A DNA stretch of 64,000 bases from assembly GCF_003955665.1 (NCBI RefSeq), contig NZ_RXHU01000007.1:1-64000 (forward strand), in the 5' to 3' direction. Of this stretch, positions 34,781 to 42,791 are shown piece by piece. Position numbers and translations under genes: made by a program. The notes beneath the pieces are model-generated. The model was not told the origin of the DNA. It saw only the letters and a list, made by a program, of their open reading frames with translations, and ran no database searches. The DNA is from Paenibacillus whitsoniae. Lineage in GTDB: Bacteria > Bacillota > Bacilli > Paenibacillales > NBRC-103111. Position 1 is the first letter of the stretch. Each line of letters starts with the position of its first letter.

Positions 34781-36505
34781 CTGAAGCTGCAATATAAGGT
34801 AATTGTGGCCTTCTGTTTGTTCATCATAGGGCCGTTTCTCATTGTCGGCTGGATTTCGTTCTCACGCACATCGGCTACGATTAAAGATGAAGTTGGAAAA
34901 ACGATGCTTCAGTTGGTGAAGCAGAATCACGCCACGATGGAGAACACGTTATCTTCGGTTAGAGATAAAACGGTGACGTTTCTGGATAATCATTTTTTCA
35001 GCAATCCGAAACAATTTGCGTTCTGGACGCATATTGACAGCATTAGCGCACTGAGCGAGGCAGATACGATTCTGGATCGCTGGTCCACGGACGGCACCGA
35101 ATATGCGATCTACATGGAGAATACGAGCAATCAGCCTTTTCCATTAAATGCGCTCTATAAAAAGCAAGGACTTATCTATCTGGATAGCAGCATGGGGTAC
35201 CCGGGTTGGGTGCAGCAGACACAAGCGGAGAAAGGGGCCGGTATGCTGCGACTGGCAACGTCAAGCAACGGACAACCGACGATCACGTTTACACGAAGTA
35301 TTTTGCATCCGGAAAAATATGATCAATCGATCGGCTTTCTTGCCGTCTCCAAGCTGGAAGTGCTCTTGAACAAAAATCTCGTTTCGGTGCAGCTGCCTGA
35401 GCACGCCGGCGTCTATTTATTCGATGACCTCGACGAATTGCTGATGAAGTCGGGTGCAGCCGACATGGCGCTATCAGAGCTGCCGGAGGATCTTCGCAAC
35501 CAAGCTTCGGGTTATTATTTTGGCGAAACGAACAACCAGAAGGATTTATATGCGGTTTCTTATGAATTTAATTTTCATACGAGACTGATTTACAAGATTC
35601 CGCTCCAATCCATCATGGGGAAGCAAACAAGCTTTCAACAGCTCATCATGGTCATGCTGGCCATTTATTTACTGCTGGTTCTGCTTTTCGTCGTCTATTT
35701 GCTGCGCAATATTATTAAGCCGTTGGCGCGCTTAGTCATGTTTACACGCGTGTACGAGCTCGGGAAGCCGTTTGACTTCGGCCTGGAGTCGTCCCGTACC
35801 CGTTCCGACGAATTTGGCCTCTTGTATACCGCGTTTATCCGGATGACAGCCAGGCTTAATGAATCGATTGAAGAAAACTATGGGATGAAAATCAAACAAA
35901 AAGAGCAGGAATTGAATACGCTTCATTCGCAGATTACCCCACACCTGCTCTACAATACGCTGGATTCCATCTATTGGTATGCCCTGGAAAGCGGGAATCA
36001 CGACGTGGGAGGCATGGTCAAAGATTTGTCGAAGCTGCTGCGCATCGGCCTTAGCCGAGGGAAGAGTGTCATTCCGGTAAGCGAAGAGCTGGAGCACGTG
36101 CACGCCTATATCCGGCTGCAAATGAAGCGGTATCCGGGCAATTTTGAAGTGTTCTGGGACATTGATGAAGTACTGGACGCTGTCAAAATGCCGAAAGTCA
36201 TCATCCAGCCGCTGGTGGAAAATGCGATATTCCATGGCATTCAAAGTATGGACGGGGAAGGCCAGCTGTGGGTTCGAGTGAAATGCAAGGAAGCTGAGAT
36301 GCATATCGTGGTCGAAGACAATGGATTTATCCCGGTGAATCTGGAAAAGCTGCGCATGATTGTCAGCGGCGAAATCGATGACAAAGGGTATGGGATCCGC
36401 AATGTTCACCAGCGCATTCAGCTGCACTACGGCGATCCCTACGGGCTTACCTACCTTCAGCGCGAAGGCGGAGGACTCATCGCGACGATTATCATTCCGC
36501 TTTAA
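34781..36505 (+). CDS. YesM-type sensor histidine kinase 2, probable CTG start
   Basis: A 574-residue kinase. The first GTG in frame (34805) begins inside the first membrane helix and has no ribosome binding site; a CTG at 34781, after CAGGGGGAA, gives MKLQYKVIVAFCLFIIGPF-like N-terminus and is preferred. A helix at about 6-27 and one at about 285-310 flank an extracellular sensor; HAMP, then His388 in SQITPHLLYNTL (TPH where others have NPH), and an HATPase domain (LVENAIFHG, EDNG, GIRNVHQRI). Ten bases separate it from the oppositely oriented DUF3231 gene. Confidence 0.9.
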   Translation: MKLQYKVIVAFCLFIIGPFLIVGWISFSRTSATIKDEVGKTMLQLVKQNHATMENTLSSVRDKTVTFLDNHFFSNPKQFAFWTHIDSISALSEADTILDRWSTDGTEYAIYMENTSNQPFPLNALYKKQGLIYLDSSMGYPGWVQQTQAEKGAGMLRLATSSNGQPTITFTRSILHPEKYDQSIGFLAVSKLEVLLNKNLVSVQLPEHAGVYLFDDLDELLMKSGAADMALSELPEDLRNQASGYYFGETNNQKDLYAVSYEFNFHTRLIYKIPLQSIMGKQTSFQQLIMVMLAIYLLLVLLFVVYLLRNIIKPLARLVMFTRVYELGKPFDFGLESSRTRSDEFGLLYTAFIRMTARLNESIEENYGMKIKQKEQELNTLHSQITPHLLYNTLDSIYWYALESGNHDVGGMVKDLSKLLRIGLSRGKSVIPVSEELEHVHAYIRLQMKRYPGNFEVFWDIDEVLDAVKMPKVIIQPLVENAIFHGIQSMDGEGQLWVRVKCKEAEMHIVVEDNGFIPVNLEKLRMIVSGEIDDKGYGIRNVHQRIQLHYGDPYGLTYLQREGGGLIATIIIPL

Positions 36506-36515
36506 GAAGAGAATA

Positions 36516-37529
36516 TCACTTGATTTTGGCTAATTCTTTCCGATTGGGTGCGTGTGGCGGCTCTTCCAACCATTTTCGGTCGATCAATATATCCGTGCCG
36601 TCTTTCCCGTATTGTAATATTTCAGGAATGAGTTTTAAGTATTCACTTGCTAAATCAACTCTTGAAGAAACGGACAACGCATGGCCAACAAAAGACACGC
36701 CTTGACTATTAAGCATGGTAACCAAACTCATAATTAACTTATCTGAAAAAGGGGATACCGTAGAAGTGGATACTTCAGAATTCACCATGATGGATCCCAT
36801 GAGGTCCTCATTGATCAGTGTATGATTTAGAAATTGAATTTGTTGAAGAGCTAAATCTTTCCCCTTTTTCAAGTAGTGCTGGATGGTTTCATCCTTCGTA
36901 ACCTGAATAAAGCCTGTGAGCATAACGAGGCCAAAGTAGTTTCGTTCAATGTTAAAGAACATCTCGGATAGCTCAAGTACATTCAACGGGCGTTTCTGCT
37001 CAAACCATTTTGAAAGAAAAGTTTCCTTTTTTGAAACAAATTCAACGTGATCCGGGTAAGGGATCATAGGCGGACGGTCGTAAATTCCTTTTGTAAGCAT
37101 CAAATCAATCGCTTCATTGTACAAGTCTTTCGTTGATGTCAAACATTGTGAGAAAAAGGATCGAATATCCTCGCGAGCAACATTGGATAAGAACAAACCG
37201 TAGGAGACCAGCCCCATTCGACTCATCCCATAAACATAACTCAATGGAAAAAGATCAAAAAACAATGGAGGGGCATTTAGATTAACATCCTCGTCCGAAA
37301 ATCCTATCGGAATTTGACAGTTTTCCTTCTGAAGAATGTGTGTGATCTCTTTGAGATGTTGTTCGGATAAAGCCATTGACTTGGCAATGATCGGTTTGAT
37401 ATCCTCATTATTTGCATGATGCAAAAAATGCTTAGAAATACAAATTGACATACTGTCATTGATATAGTTCGTCCATAATCCGGCGATTTCCGTCGAGGAA
37501 AGACCTACTGTATGCAGCTCCGCACTCAT
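36516..37529 (-). CDS. DUF3231 family protein
   Basis: A 337-residue all-helical protein with two related halves (about 10-165 and 180-330), each resembling a four-helix ferritin-like bundle, as usual for DUF3231. Start ATG has AAAGGAGCTCGATGGT upstream. Members occur in spore-forming Bacilli and are thought to be spore coat related, but no activity is established. It interrupts the second importer locus on the opposite strand and is probably unrelated to it. Confidence 0.85.
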   Translation of the reverse strand: MSAELHTVGLSSTEIAGLWTNYINDSMSICISKHFLHHANNEDIKPIIAKSMALSEQHLKEITHILQKENCQIPIGFSDEDVNLNAPPLFFDLFPLSYVYGMSRMGLVSYGLFLSNVAREDIRSFFSQCLTSTKDLYNEAIDLMLTKGIYDRPPMIPYPDHVEFVSKKETFLSKWFEQKRPLNVLELSEMFFNIERNYFGLVMLTGFIQVTKDETIQHYLKKGKDLALQQIQFLNHTLINEDLMGSIMVNSEVSTSTVSPFSDKLIMSLVTMLNSQGVSFVGHALSVSSRVDLASEYLKLIPEILQYGKDGTDILIDRKWLEEPPHAPNRKELAKIK

Positions 37530-37646
37530 ACCATCGAGCTCCTTTAATTGTTTAAATGGAGTATCTGCAATCCAAATTTAATTATACGCAAACCTTTAAC
37601 ATACGGAATCCGTATGTTTTTTTGTTCTTTCAGACTGCGAGAATCC

Positions 37647-37700
37647 ATCACACTCTTAGAGGGATACATCATCGAATTGAGAGAATCTGTCCTCTATACT
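37647..37700 (+). promoter_or_regulatory. Set B promoter motif 2, before the second importer operon
   Basis: ATCACA (37647-37652), 15 nt, ATCATCGA (37668-37675), 19 nt, TATACT (37695-37700). Spacing is identical to the sites at 33031 and 42692. Confidence 0.78.
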
Positions 37701-37728
37701 GAATTCAACAGAGAAAGGAGTGGACGCA

Positions 37729-38703
37729 GTGAGAGAGACAGTTGCATCTCCTGGGCAAGTAAAGTCAGCGAGTGTACAGACAAAAAGATTTCGGTTTTTT
37801 AAAAACTTTTGGCAGTTCAGGCATTTGACGTTGATGATCGTGCCGGCGGCCGTTGTGCTGCTGCTCAATAACTATTTGCCGATGTTCGGGCTGTTCATTG
37901 CCTTCAAGAAAATCAATTATGTCGACGGCATTTGGGGGAGTCCATGGGTTGGCTTCGAGAACTTCACATTTCTATTCAACAATGGATCTTTGTGGAGAAT
38001 TGTCAGAAATACCGTCGCCTACAGTATGACGTTCATGATCTTGAACTTGATTTTGTCGGTGGCCATTGCAATGGCATTGAATGAGATCCGCAGCCGAATC
38101 GCGGTCAAAAGCTATCAGAGCTTTTTGATTATGCCGCATTTTCTATCGATGGTTGTCATCAGTTATCTCGTCTATGCGTTCCTGCATCCGACACATGGCT
38201 TCATGAACGCCACCGTGCTGCCGTGGTTTGGCAAAGAACCGGTGTCCTGGTATATGGCGAAGGAATACTGGCCCTTTATTCTCACAATCGTCAACGCTTG
38301 GAAAGGCGTCGGCATCGGTGCCGTCATCTACATCGCCGCAATCGCAGGCATCGATCCCGAGTATTACGAAGCGGCAGTCATTGACGGAGCCTCGAAGTGG
38401 AAGCAGATCCTGCATATCACGCTGCCATCGATTATGCCCATTATCATCATTATGACGATTCTGAATATGGGGCATGTCTTCAATTCAGACTTTGGCCTGT
38501 TCTATCAAGTCCCGATGGATTCGGGCGTGTTGTATCCGGCTACGGATACGGTCGATACGTACGTCTATCGCGTTTTGATGCAGCTGAACGATATTGGGAT
38601 GTCTTCGGCCGCGGCGATGGTACAGTCCGTTCTTGGGTTCATTATGGTGTTTCTGACGAATGGCGCGGTACGCAAAATCAACTCGGATCAAGCTTTATTC
38701 TAA
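37729..38703 (+). CDS. ABC transporter permease, LplB type, second importer
   Basis: A 324-residue permease with six membrane segments, MFGLFIAFKKINYVDGIWGS signature and EAA loop at about residues 212-236 (YEAAVIDGASKWKQILHITL). GTG 37729 is eight bases from AAAGGAG; an earlier GTG at 37720 overlaps that site. First gene of a four-gene run: permease, permease, binding protein, unidentified protein. Confidence 0.92.
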   Translation: MRETVASPGQVKSASVQTKRFRFFKNFWQFRHLTLMIVPAAVVLLLNNYLPMFGLFIAFKKINYVDGIWGSPWVGFENFTFLFNNGSLWRIVRNTVAYSMTFMILNLILSVAIAMALNEIRSRIAVKSYQSFLIMPHFLSMVVISYLVYAFLHPTHGFMNATVLPWFGKEPVSWYMAKEYWPFILTIVNAWKGVGIGAVIYIAAIAGIDPEYYEAAVIDGASKWKQILHITLPSIMPIIIIMTILNMGHVFNSDFGLFYQVPMDSGVLYPATDTVDTYVYRVLMQLNDIGMSSAAAMVQSVLGFIMVFLTNGAVRKINSDQALF

Positions 38704-38727
38704 ACGATTGAATAGGAAGTGAATCTC

Positions 38728-39639
38728 ATGCTCATCCGATTGCCTCACAGGGAAAATCGCATATCTCCGCTGACGGAGTCGATCCTTCATCTCATTTTCA
38801 TTCTCTTCTCGTTAGCTTGCATCATGCCGGTCATTCTCGTCATTATCGTCTCCTTCACACACAATGACTCGCTGGTCAATGAAGGATACAGCTTTTTCCC
38901 TTCCAAGTGGTCTCTGATCGCGTATCAGACCGTGTTTAAAGATTTTACGACCATCGCAACTGCGTATAAAGTTTCGATTGGCATCACCGTCATCGGCACG
39001 TTATCAAGCGTTTTGCTCATGGCGCTGTACGCCTATCCCTTATCCCGCAAGGATTATCCATACCGGTCCTTGTTCACGTTCTTTCTTTTCTTCACCATGC
39101 TGTTCAATGGCGGGTTAGTCAGCAAGTACATGATTTACACGCAAACGCTGCATTTAAAAGATTCGTATATCGCCTTGATTTTGCCGTTATTAATAGTTCC
39201 GTTCAATGTCATTATTATGAGAACGTTTTTCCAGACGACGATCCATCCCGCTTTGATTGAGTCGGCCAGAATGGACGGCGCCAGCGAGCTGCGGATCTTC
39301 TTCCGGATCGTAATTCCCTTATCGCTGCCGGTACTGGCGACGATGGCGCTCTTCGCCACCATCCTGTATTGGAACGATTGGTTCAATGCCCTGCTTTTCA
39401 TTAATAAGGAGCCTATGTATCCCGTTCAGTTCCTCATGATGCGCGTGCTGAAAGACGTTCAGTACATCCGCGAAAATATGATGCTGGCCGCCCAGAATCC
39501 GGAGCTGCTCAGGAATTTGCCTAACGAATCCTTGCAAATGGCTTTAGCCTTTATCGGCATGGGGCCGATCCTGATTGTGTATCCGTTCTTCCAAAAATAT
39601 TTTGTCAAAGGCTTAACCGTTGGCGCCGTAAAAGGTTGA
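38728..39639 (+). CDS. ABC transporter permease, YtcP type, second importer
   Basis: A 303-residue permease with EAA loop at about residues 174-200 (LIESARMDGASELRIFFRIV) and ending YFVKGLTVGAVKG. ATG 38728 after AGGAAG is chosen over GTG 38719. It lies 24 bases after the partner permease; the binding-protein gene follows at 63 bases, with a possible extra promoter (TATAAT at 39675) between. Confidence 0.92.
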   Translation: MLIRLPHRENRISPLTESILHLIFILFSLACIMPVILVIIVSFTHNDSLVNEGYSFFPSKWSLIAYQTVFKDFTTIATAYKVSIGITVIGTLSSVLLMALYAYPLSRKDYPYRSLFTFFLFFTMLFNGGLVSKYMIYTQTLHLKDSYIALILPLLIVPFNVIIMRTFFQTTIHPALIESARMDGASELRIFFRIVIPLSLPVLATMALFATILYWNDWFNALLFINKEPMYPVQFLMMRVLKDVQYIRENMMLAAQNPELLRNLPNESLQMALAFIGMGPILIVYPFFQKYFVKGLTVGAVKG

Positions 39640-39702
39640 TGTCAGTAATACCGGTTGCGTATGCGGCCGTCTGTTATAATATTCCTTACAGGAGGGTCCA
39701 CA

Positions 39703-41259
39703 ATGAAACGTAGAAAAACCGTAATGCTCGCCCCAATGGCACTCGCACTTGGTTTAACCGCTGTCTTGCCCGCTTGTTCCAGCAACAACGCCGCAAGCAC
39801 GGCAAGTCCTGCCCAGACAGCTGCCGGCTCGGCAGCCCCAGCTAGTCCGAAAGCGACGCTGGAACCGTACGATGTTTCCCTGGTCTATCAAGCGAAGCCG
39901 ATGAAGGACGATGCACTTGTCCAAGAGAAGCTGAATGAGTACCTCAAAGAGAAAATCAACACGACGGTCACCCTGCAGCCGATCGCTTCTGCCGATTACA
40001 AGAAGAAGACGGAGCTGATGATGAATACCGGCGAGAAAATGGACCTTGTCTTCACCGCATCCTGGCTGGATTACTCCGCCAATGTCACGAAGGGAGCGTT
40101 CCTGGAGCTCGATTCGCTCTTGGATAAGTTTGCGCCGGAGACTAAGAAATTGCTCCATCCGTTATACCTGGAGGCGCCTCGTTACAAAGGCAAATTGTAT
40201 GCGATTCCAACAAACAAGGAAATTACGCAGGGCAAGGCTTTTACGTTCCGAAAGGACATCGCCGATAAGTATCAAATCCCTGTCGACAAAATTAATAAAG
40301 TCGAAGATTTAGAGCCTTATTTTGAAAAAATCAAAGCAGCAGAGCCGGATATGATCGACTATTATGTGGCTGGCGGCCCTGCAAGCTTCATGATGTATGA
40401 AACCAAATCCAATTACCGCCCGATCGGGCCCGTACCGGCCAAGCTGCCGATGTTCTTCCTGGACTACAAAGCTACGGATATGAAAGTACACACCGTGCTG
40501 GATCAGGATATCATCGATTTGAATAAACAGGATGCCGAATTGTTCCGGAAATATTATGAAAAAGGCTACATTAACGCAGATGCGGCAACGGTGACAACGA
40601 ACGTAGCGGATATCCGCAAGCAAGGGAAGCTTTGGGTGCAATCCACAGTATGGAAGCCAGGTGCTGACATTGAATTGAAGCTTTCCGACAACTTTGATTG
40701 GGTTTCCCATGTTGTTGAAGAACCGATTGTCACCACGGATTTGGCGACAGGCTCGATGCTGTCCATTTCGAGAACGTCGAAAAATCCGGAAAGAGCGATG
40801 ATGGTGCTGAATTACCTCCATACGGATCCGTACGTCATCAACCTGCTTGTTAACGGCATCGAAGGCAAGCACTACAAAAAAGTAGGGCCAAACCGCATCG
40901 AACCGATCAAGGATTCCGGTTATGACAGCCAAGTATTCTGGGTATTGGGGAATCAGTTTATCAACTACTTGAAACCGGGTCAACCTGACGATTTGTATGA
41001 GAGCTGGAAGAAATTCAACAATGATGCGAAGCGCTTTCCGTTAATCGGTTTTGTTTTCGATGATACGAAAGTCAAAAATGAAATTGCGCAATTAACGACG
41101 ATCGTCAACGAATACAAAGTCATCTCGACAGGGGCTGTGCCGAACCCGTCCAAATTGCTGGATGAGCGTAATGCGAAGCTAAAGGCAGCAGGACTGGAAA
41201 AAGTGGCAACAGAGCTGCAAACGCAAATTGATGCCTGGTGGAAAGAGAACAAAAAATAG
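39703..41259 (+). CDS. Sugar-binding lipoprotein of the second importer
   Basis: A 518-residue LplA-type solute-binding protein with lipobox VLPACS (Cys25) and an Ala/Ser-rich linker. ATG 39703 follows CAGGAGGG; the frame extends to 39655 without a ribosome binding site. A TATAAT 23 bases upstream may give extra transcription to this subunit. It is followed after 12 bases by an unidentified gene. As the set B motif also precedes GH9, its ligand may be a GH9 product. Confidence 0.92.
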   Translation: MKRRKTVMLAPMALALGLTAVLPACSSNNAASTASPAQTAAGSAAPASPKATLEPYDVSLVYQAKPMKDDALVQEKLNEYLKEKINTTVTLQPIASADYKKKTELMMNTGEKMDLVFTASWLDYSANVTKGAFLELDSLLDKFAPETKKLLHPLYLEAPRYKGKLYAIPTNKEITQGKAFTFRKDIADKYQIPVDKINKVEDLEPYFEKIKAAEPDMIDYYVAGGPASFMMYETKSNYRPIGPVPAKLPMFFLDYKATDMKVHTVLDQDIIDLNKQDAELFRKYYEKGYINADAATVTTNVADIRKQGKLWVQSTVWKPGADIELKLSDNFDWVSHVVEEPIVTTDLATGSMLSISRTSKNPERAMMVLNYLHTDPYVINLLVNGIEGKHYKKVGPNRIEPIKDSGYDSQVFWVLGNQFINYLKPGQPDDLYESWKKFNNDAKRFPLIGFVFDDTKVKNEIAQLTTIVNEYKVISTGAVPNPSKLLDERNAKLKAAGLEKVATELQTQIDAWWKENKK

Positions 41260-41271
41260 AGGTGATTCCTG

Positions 41272-42621
41272 TTGAAACCCCAGAACCTCATCTATACATT
41301 CGTCAGCTATGCGTCCCATTATGATACGCCCTGGGGGCATGGAACGGCTGTTGAAGGTGTAGAGCGGACAGCAAGATTAGCCCATGCGCATGGCATTCCC
41401 GTGACATGGATCGTGAACCGGGGCTCCATCCCCGTACTGGGGGAGCATATACGGCAGTGGCATGACGCCTATGGCGACGATATTATTCTGCAATGCCCCT
41501 TCTTCATGGAAGATGCCGCCATGTCCAAGGATGTCTTAAAAGCGAGTTTAGAGCGCGATTGGGCGCTTGTAAAAGAAGCATTTCCTTGGGCGTCTACCAA
41601 GATTGCGGGCAGAGGGAAGATATACAATGAAGTGATCGAAGTGTTGGAAGAGCTTGATTTTCAGGGGATGTGGGGCTATTGCTGGGAGCAGGTGTGGTGG
41701 GACGGCATAACCCATAAGGGCATCCCTTGGGGCTCCTGGTATGTGGATAGCCACCGTTACAAGGTGCCGCACACGGGCAAAGGCAAGGTTGTAGCCTGCG
41801 AATGGACGGCCCGGGATTTGCATTTGTCGTACCATACAGGCAGCCCGGTCATCTACTCGACAGATCCCAACGACGTGCTGCGCGCGGGCTTGTGTACAGG
41901 CGACGAAATTGCGTACTGGCAAATACTCTTTGACGAGTATTTGGACAATACGGCTCACAATGATCAGGTGTATTTCCTGCAGCAGCAAGAGGCGCATGAA
42001 ATGGAGTTCAGCGATCGCTTTCAAGTGTTTCCGGCATCGCATGTCGAGGCTTGTGCAGGGATGCTTGACCGCTTCTTTGCTTACGTGGCGCAGAGCGGCG
42101 CAACGCTGACCACCGTGCCGCAAGCGCTGGCCGCTTATCACGCGAGCCATGCCATCACGGCGCCGTCCTACATGCTGACGCGAGATAAGCCGATTCGTCC
42201 CGCTGTGAACGACTACACGATGACGCTGGGCGGTGTGGCGGCCGGGCCTTGGCCGGATACGTTCTTTTACTACGACAGCCAGTGCCAGATGGCCTTTCTT
42301 AAAGGGGAGTGCAAGCCGCGGCTCCTTCGCAATTACATCGGTCAGTGGGATATGCAGGACGAGTTCGAGGAGAAAATCCCGCCGATCTTCATCACGCAGT
42401 ATGAAAAATCGGGTGAGCGTATCGAAATTGTCTACGAGATTGGAAACTGGAAGCCGATGCCTTTCGGGCTTGTGTACTGGGACGATGAGCTTAGCGGCTA
42501 CGACCTCGAAACGTGCTCCAGCGATGTGGAAACGAAGATGATACAAGATGAGTTGGTGTTCCTTCGGTTTCAATTGACGGGAGAGAAACGAACAATTCGC
42601 TTGGTGTTAAGGAAAAAGTAA
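41272..42621 (+). CDS. Unidentified 449-residue protein, possibly of the NodB-like deacetylase/glycosidase fold
   Basis: TTG 41272 follows AGAGGTGAT. No signal peptide or membrane helix. The N-terminal 280 residues alternate short strands and helices in a way that recalls NodB-type polysaccharide deacetylase barrels: LIYTFVSYASH, then IPVTWIVNRGS, GDDIILQCPFF, STKIAGRGKI. The HxxxH zinc motif of true deacetylases is not seen. A tryptophan-rich stretch (MWGYCWEQVWWDG) could line a sugar site. The last 130 residues look like a beta domain (ERIEIVYEIGNW to the end). It is the last gene of the second importer operon, so a cytoplasmic step on the imported sugar is likely; the reaction is unknown. 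Confidence 0.6.
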   Translation: MKPQNLIYTFVSYASHYDTPWGHGTAVEGVERTARLAHAHGIPVTWIVNRGSIPVLGEHIRQWHDAYGDDIILQCPFFMEDAAMSKDVLKASLERDWALVKEAFPWASTKIAGRGKIYNEVIEVLEELDFQGMWGYCWEQVWWDGITHKGIPWGSWYVDSHRYKVPHTGKGKVVACEWTARDLHLSYHTGSPVIYSTDPNDVLRAGLCTGDEIAYWQILFDEYLDNTAHNDQVYFLQQQEAHEMEFSDRFQVFPASHVEACAGMLDRFFAYVAQSGATLTTVPQALAAYHASHAITAPSYMLTRDKPIRPAVNDYTMTLGGVAAGPWPDTFFYYDSQCQMAFLKGECKPRLLRNYIGQWDMQDEFEEKIPPIFITQYEKSGERIEIVYEIGNWKPMPFGLVYWDDELSGYDLETCSSDVETKMIQDELVFLRFQLTGEKRTIRLVLRKK

Positions 42622-42633
42622 ACGACCAGGAGG

Positions 42634-42661
42634 GCCCTCGCTGAAACGCGGGGGCTTTTTC
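42634..42661 (+). terminator. Terminator of the second importer operon
   Basis: GCCCTCGC / GCGGGGGC (one T-G pair), loop TGAAAC, followed by TTTTTCTTTT. Confidence 0.88.
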
Positions 42662-42691
42662 TTTTCGCTATGCCTAGATCTAACGGAATTG

Positions 42692-42745
42692 ATCACAAGA
42701 AGTTGAGATTACATCATCGATTGTGAAAAAATGGCAGCTTATAAT
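42692..42745 (+). promoter_or_regulatory. Set B promoter motif 3, before the GH9 gene
   Basis: ATCACA (42692-42697), 15 nt, ATCATCGA (42713-42720), 19 nt, TATAAT (42740-42745). It places the GH9 enzyme under the same regulator as the importer upstream. Confidence 0.78.
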
Positions 42746-42750
42746 ATTGG

Positions 42751-42764
42751 TGTAAGCGATTTCA
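42751..42764 (+). promoter_or_regulatory. Perfect cre site at the GH9 transcription start
   Basis: TGTAAGCGATTTCA fits all 14 cre positions. It begins six bases after the -10, so CcpA bound here would cover the start point. Confidence 0.8.
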
Positions 42765-42791
42765 TCACACTTTGCATGGGAGGAATGATTA

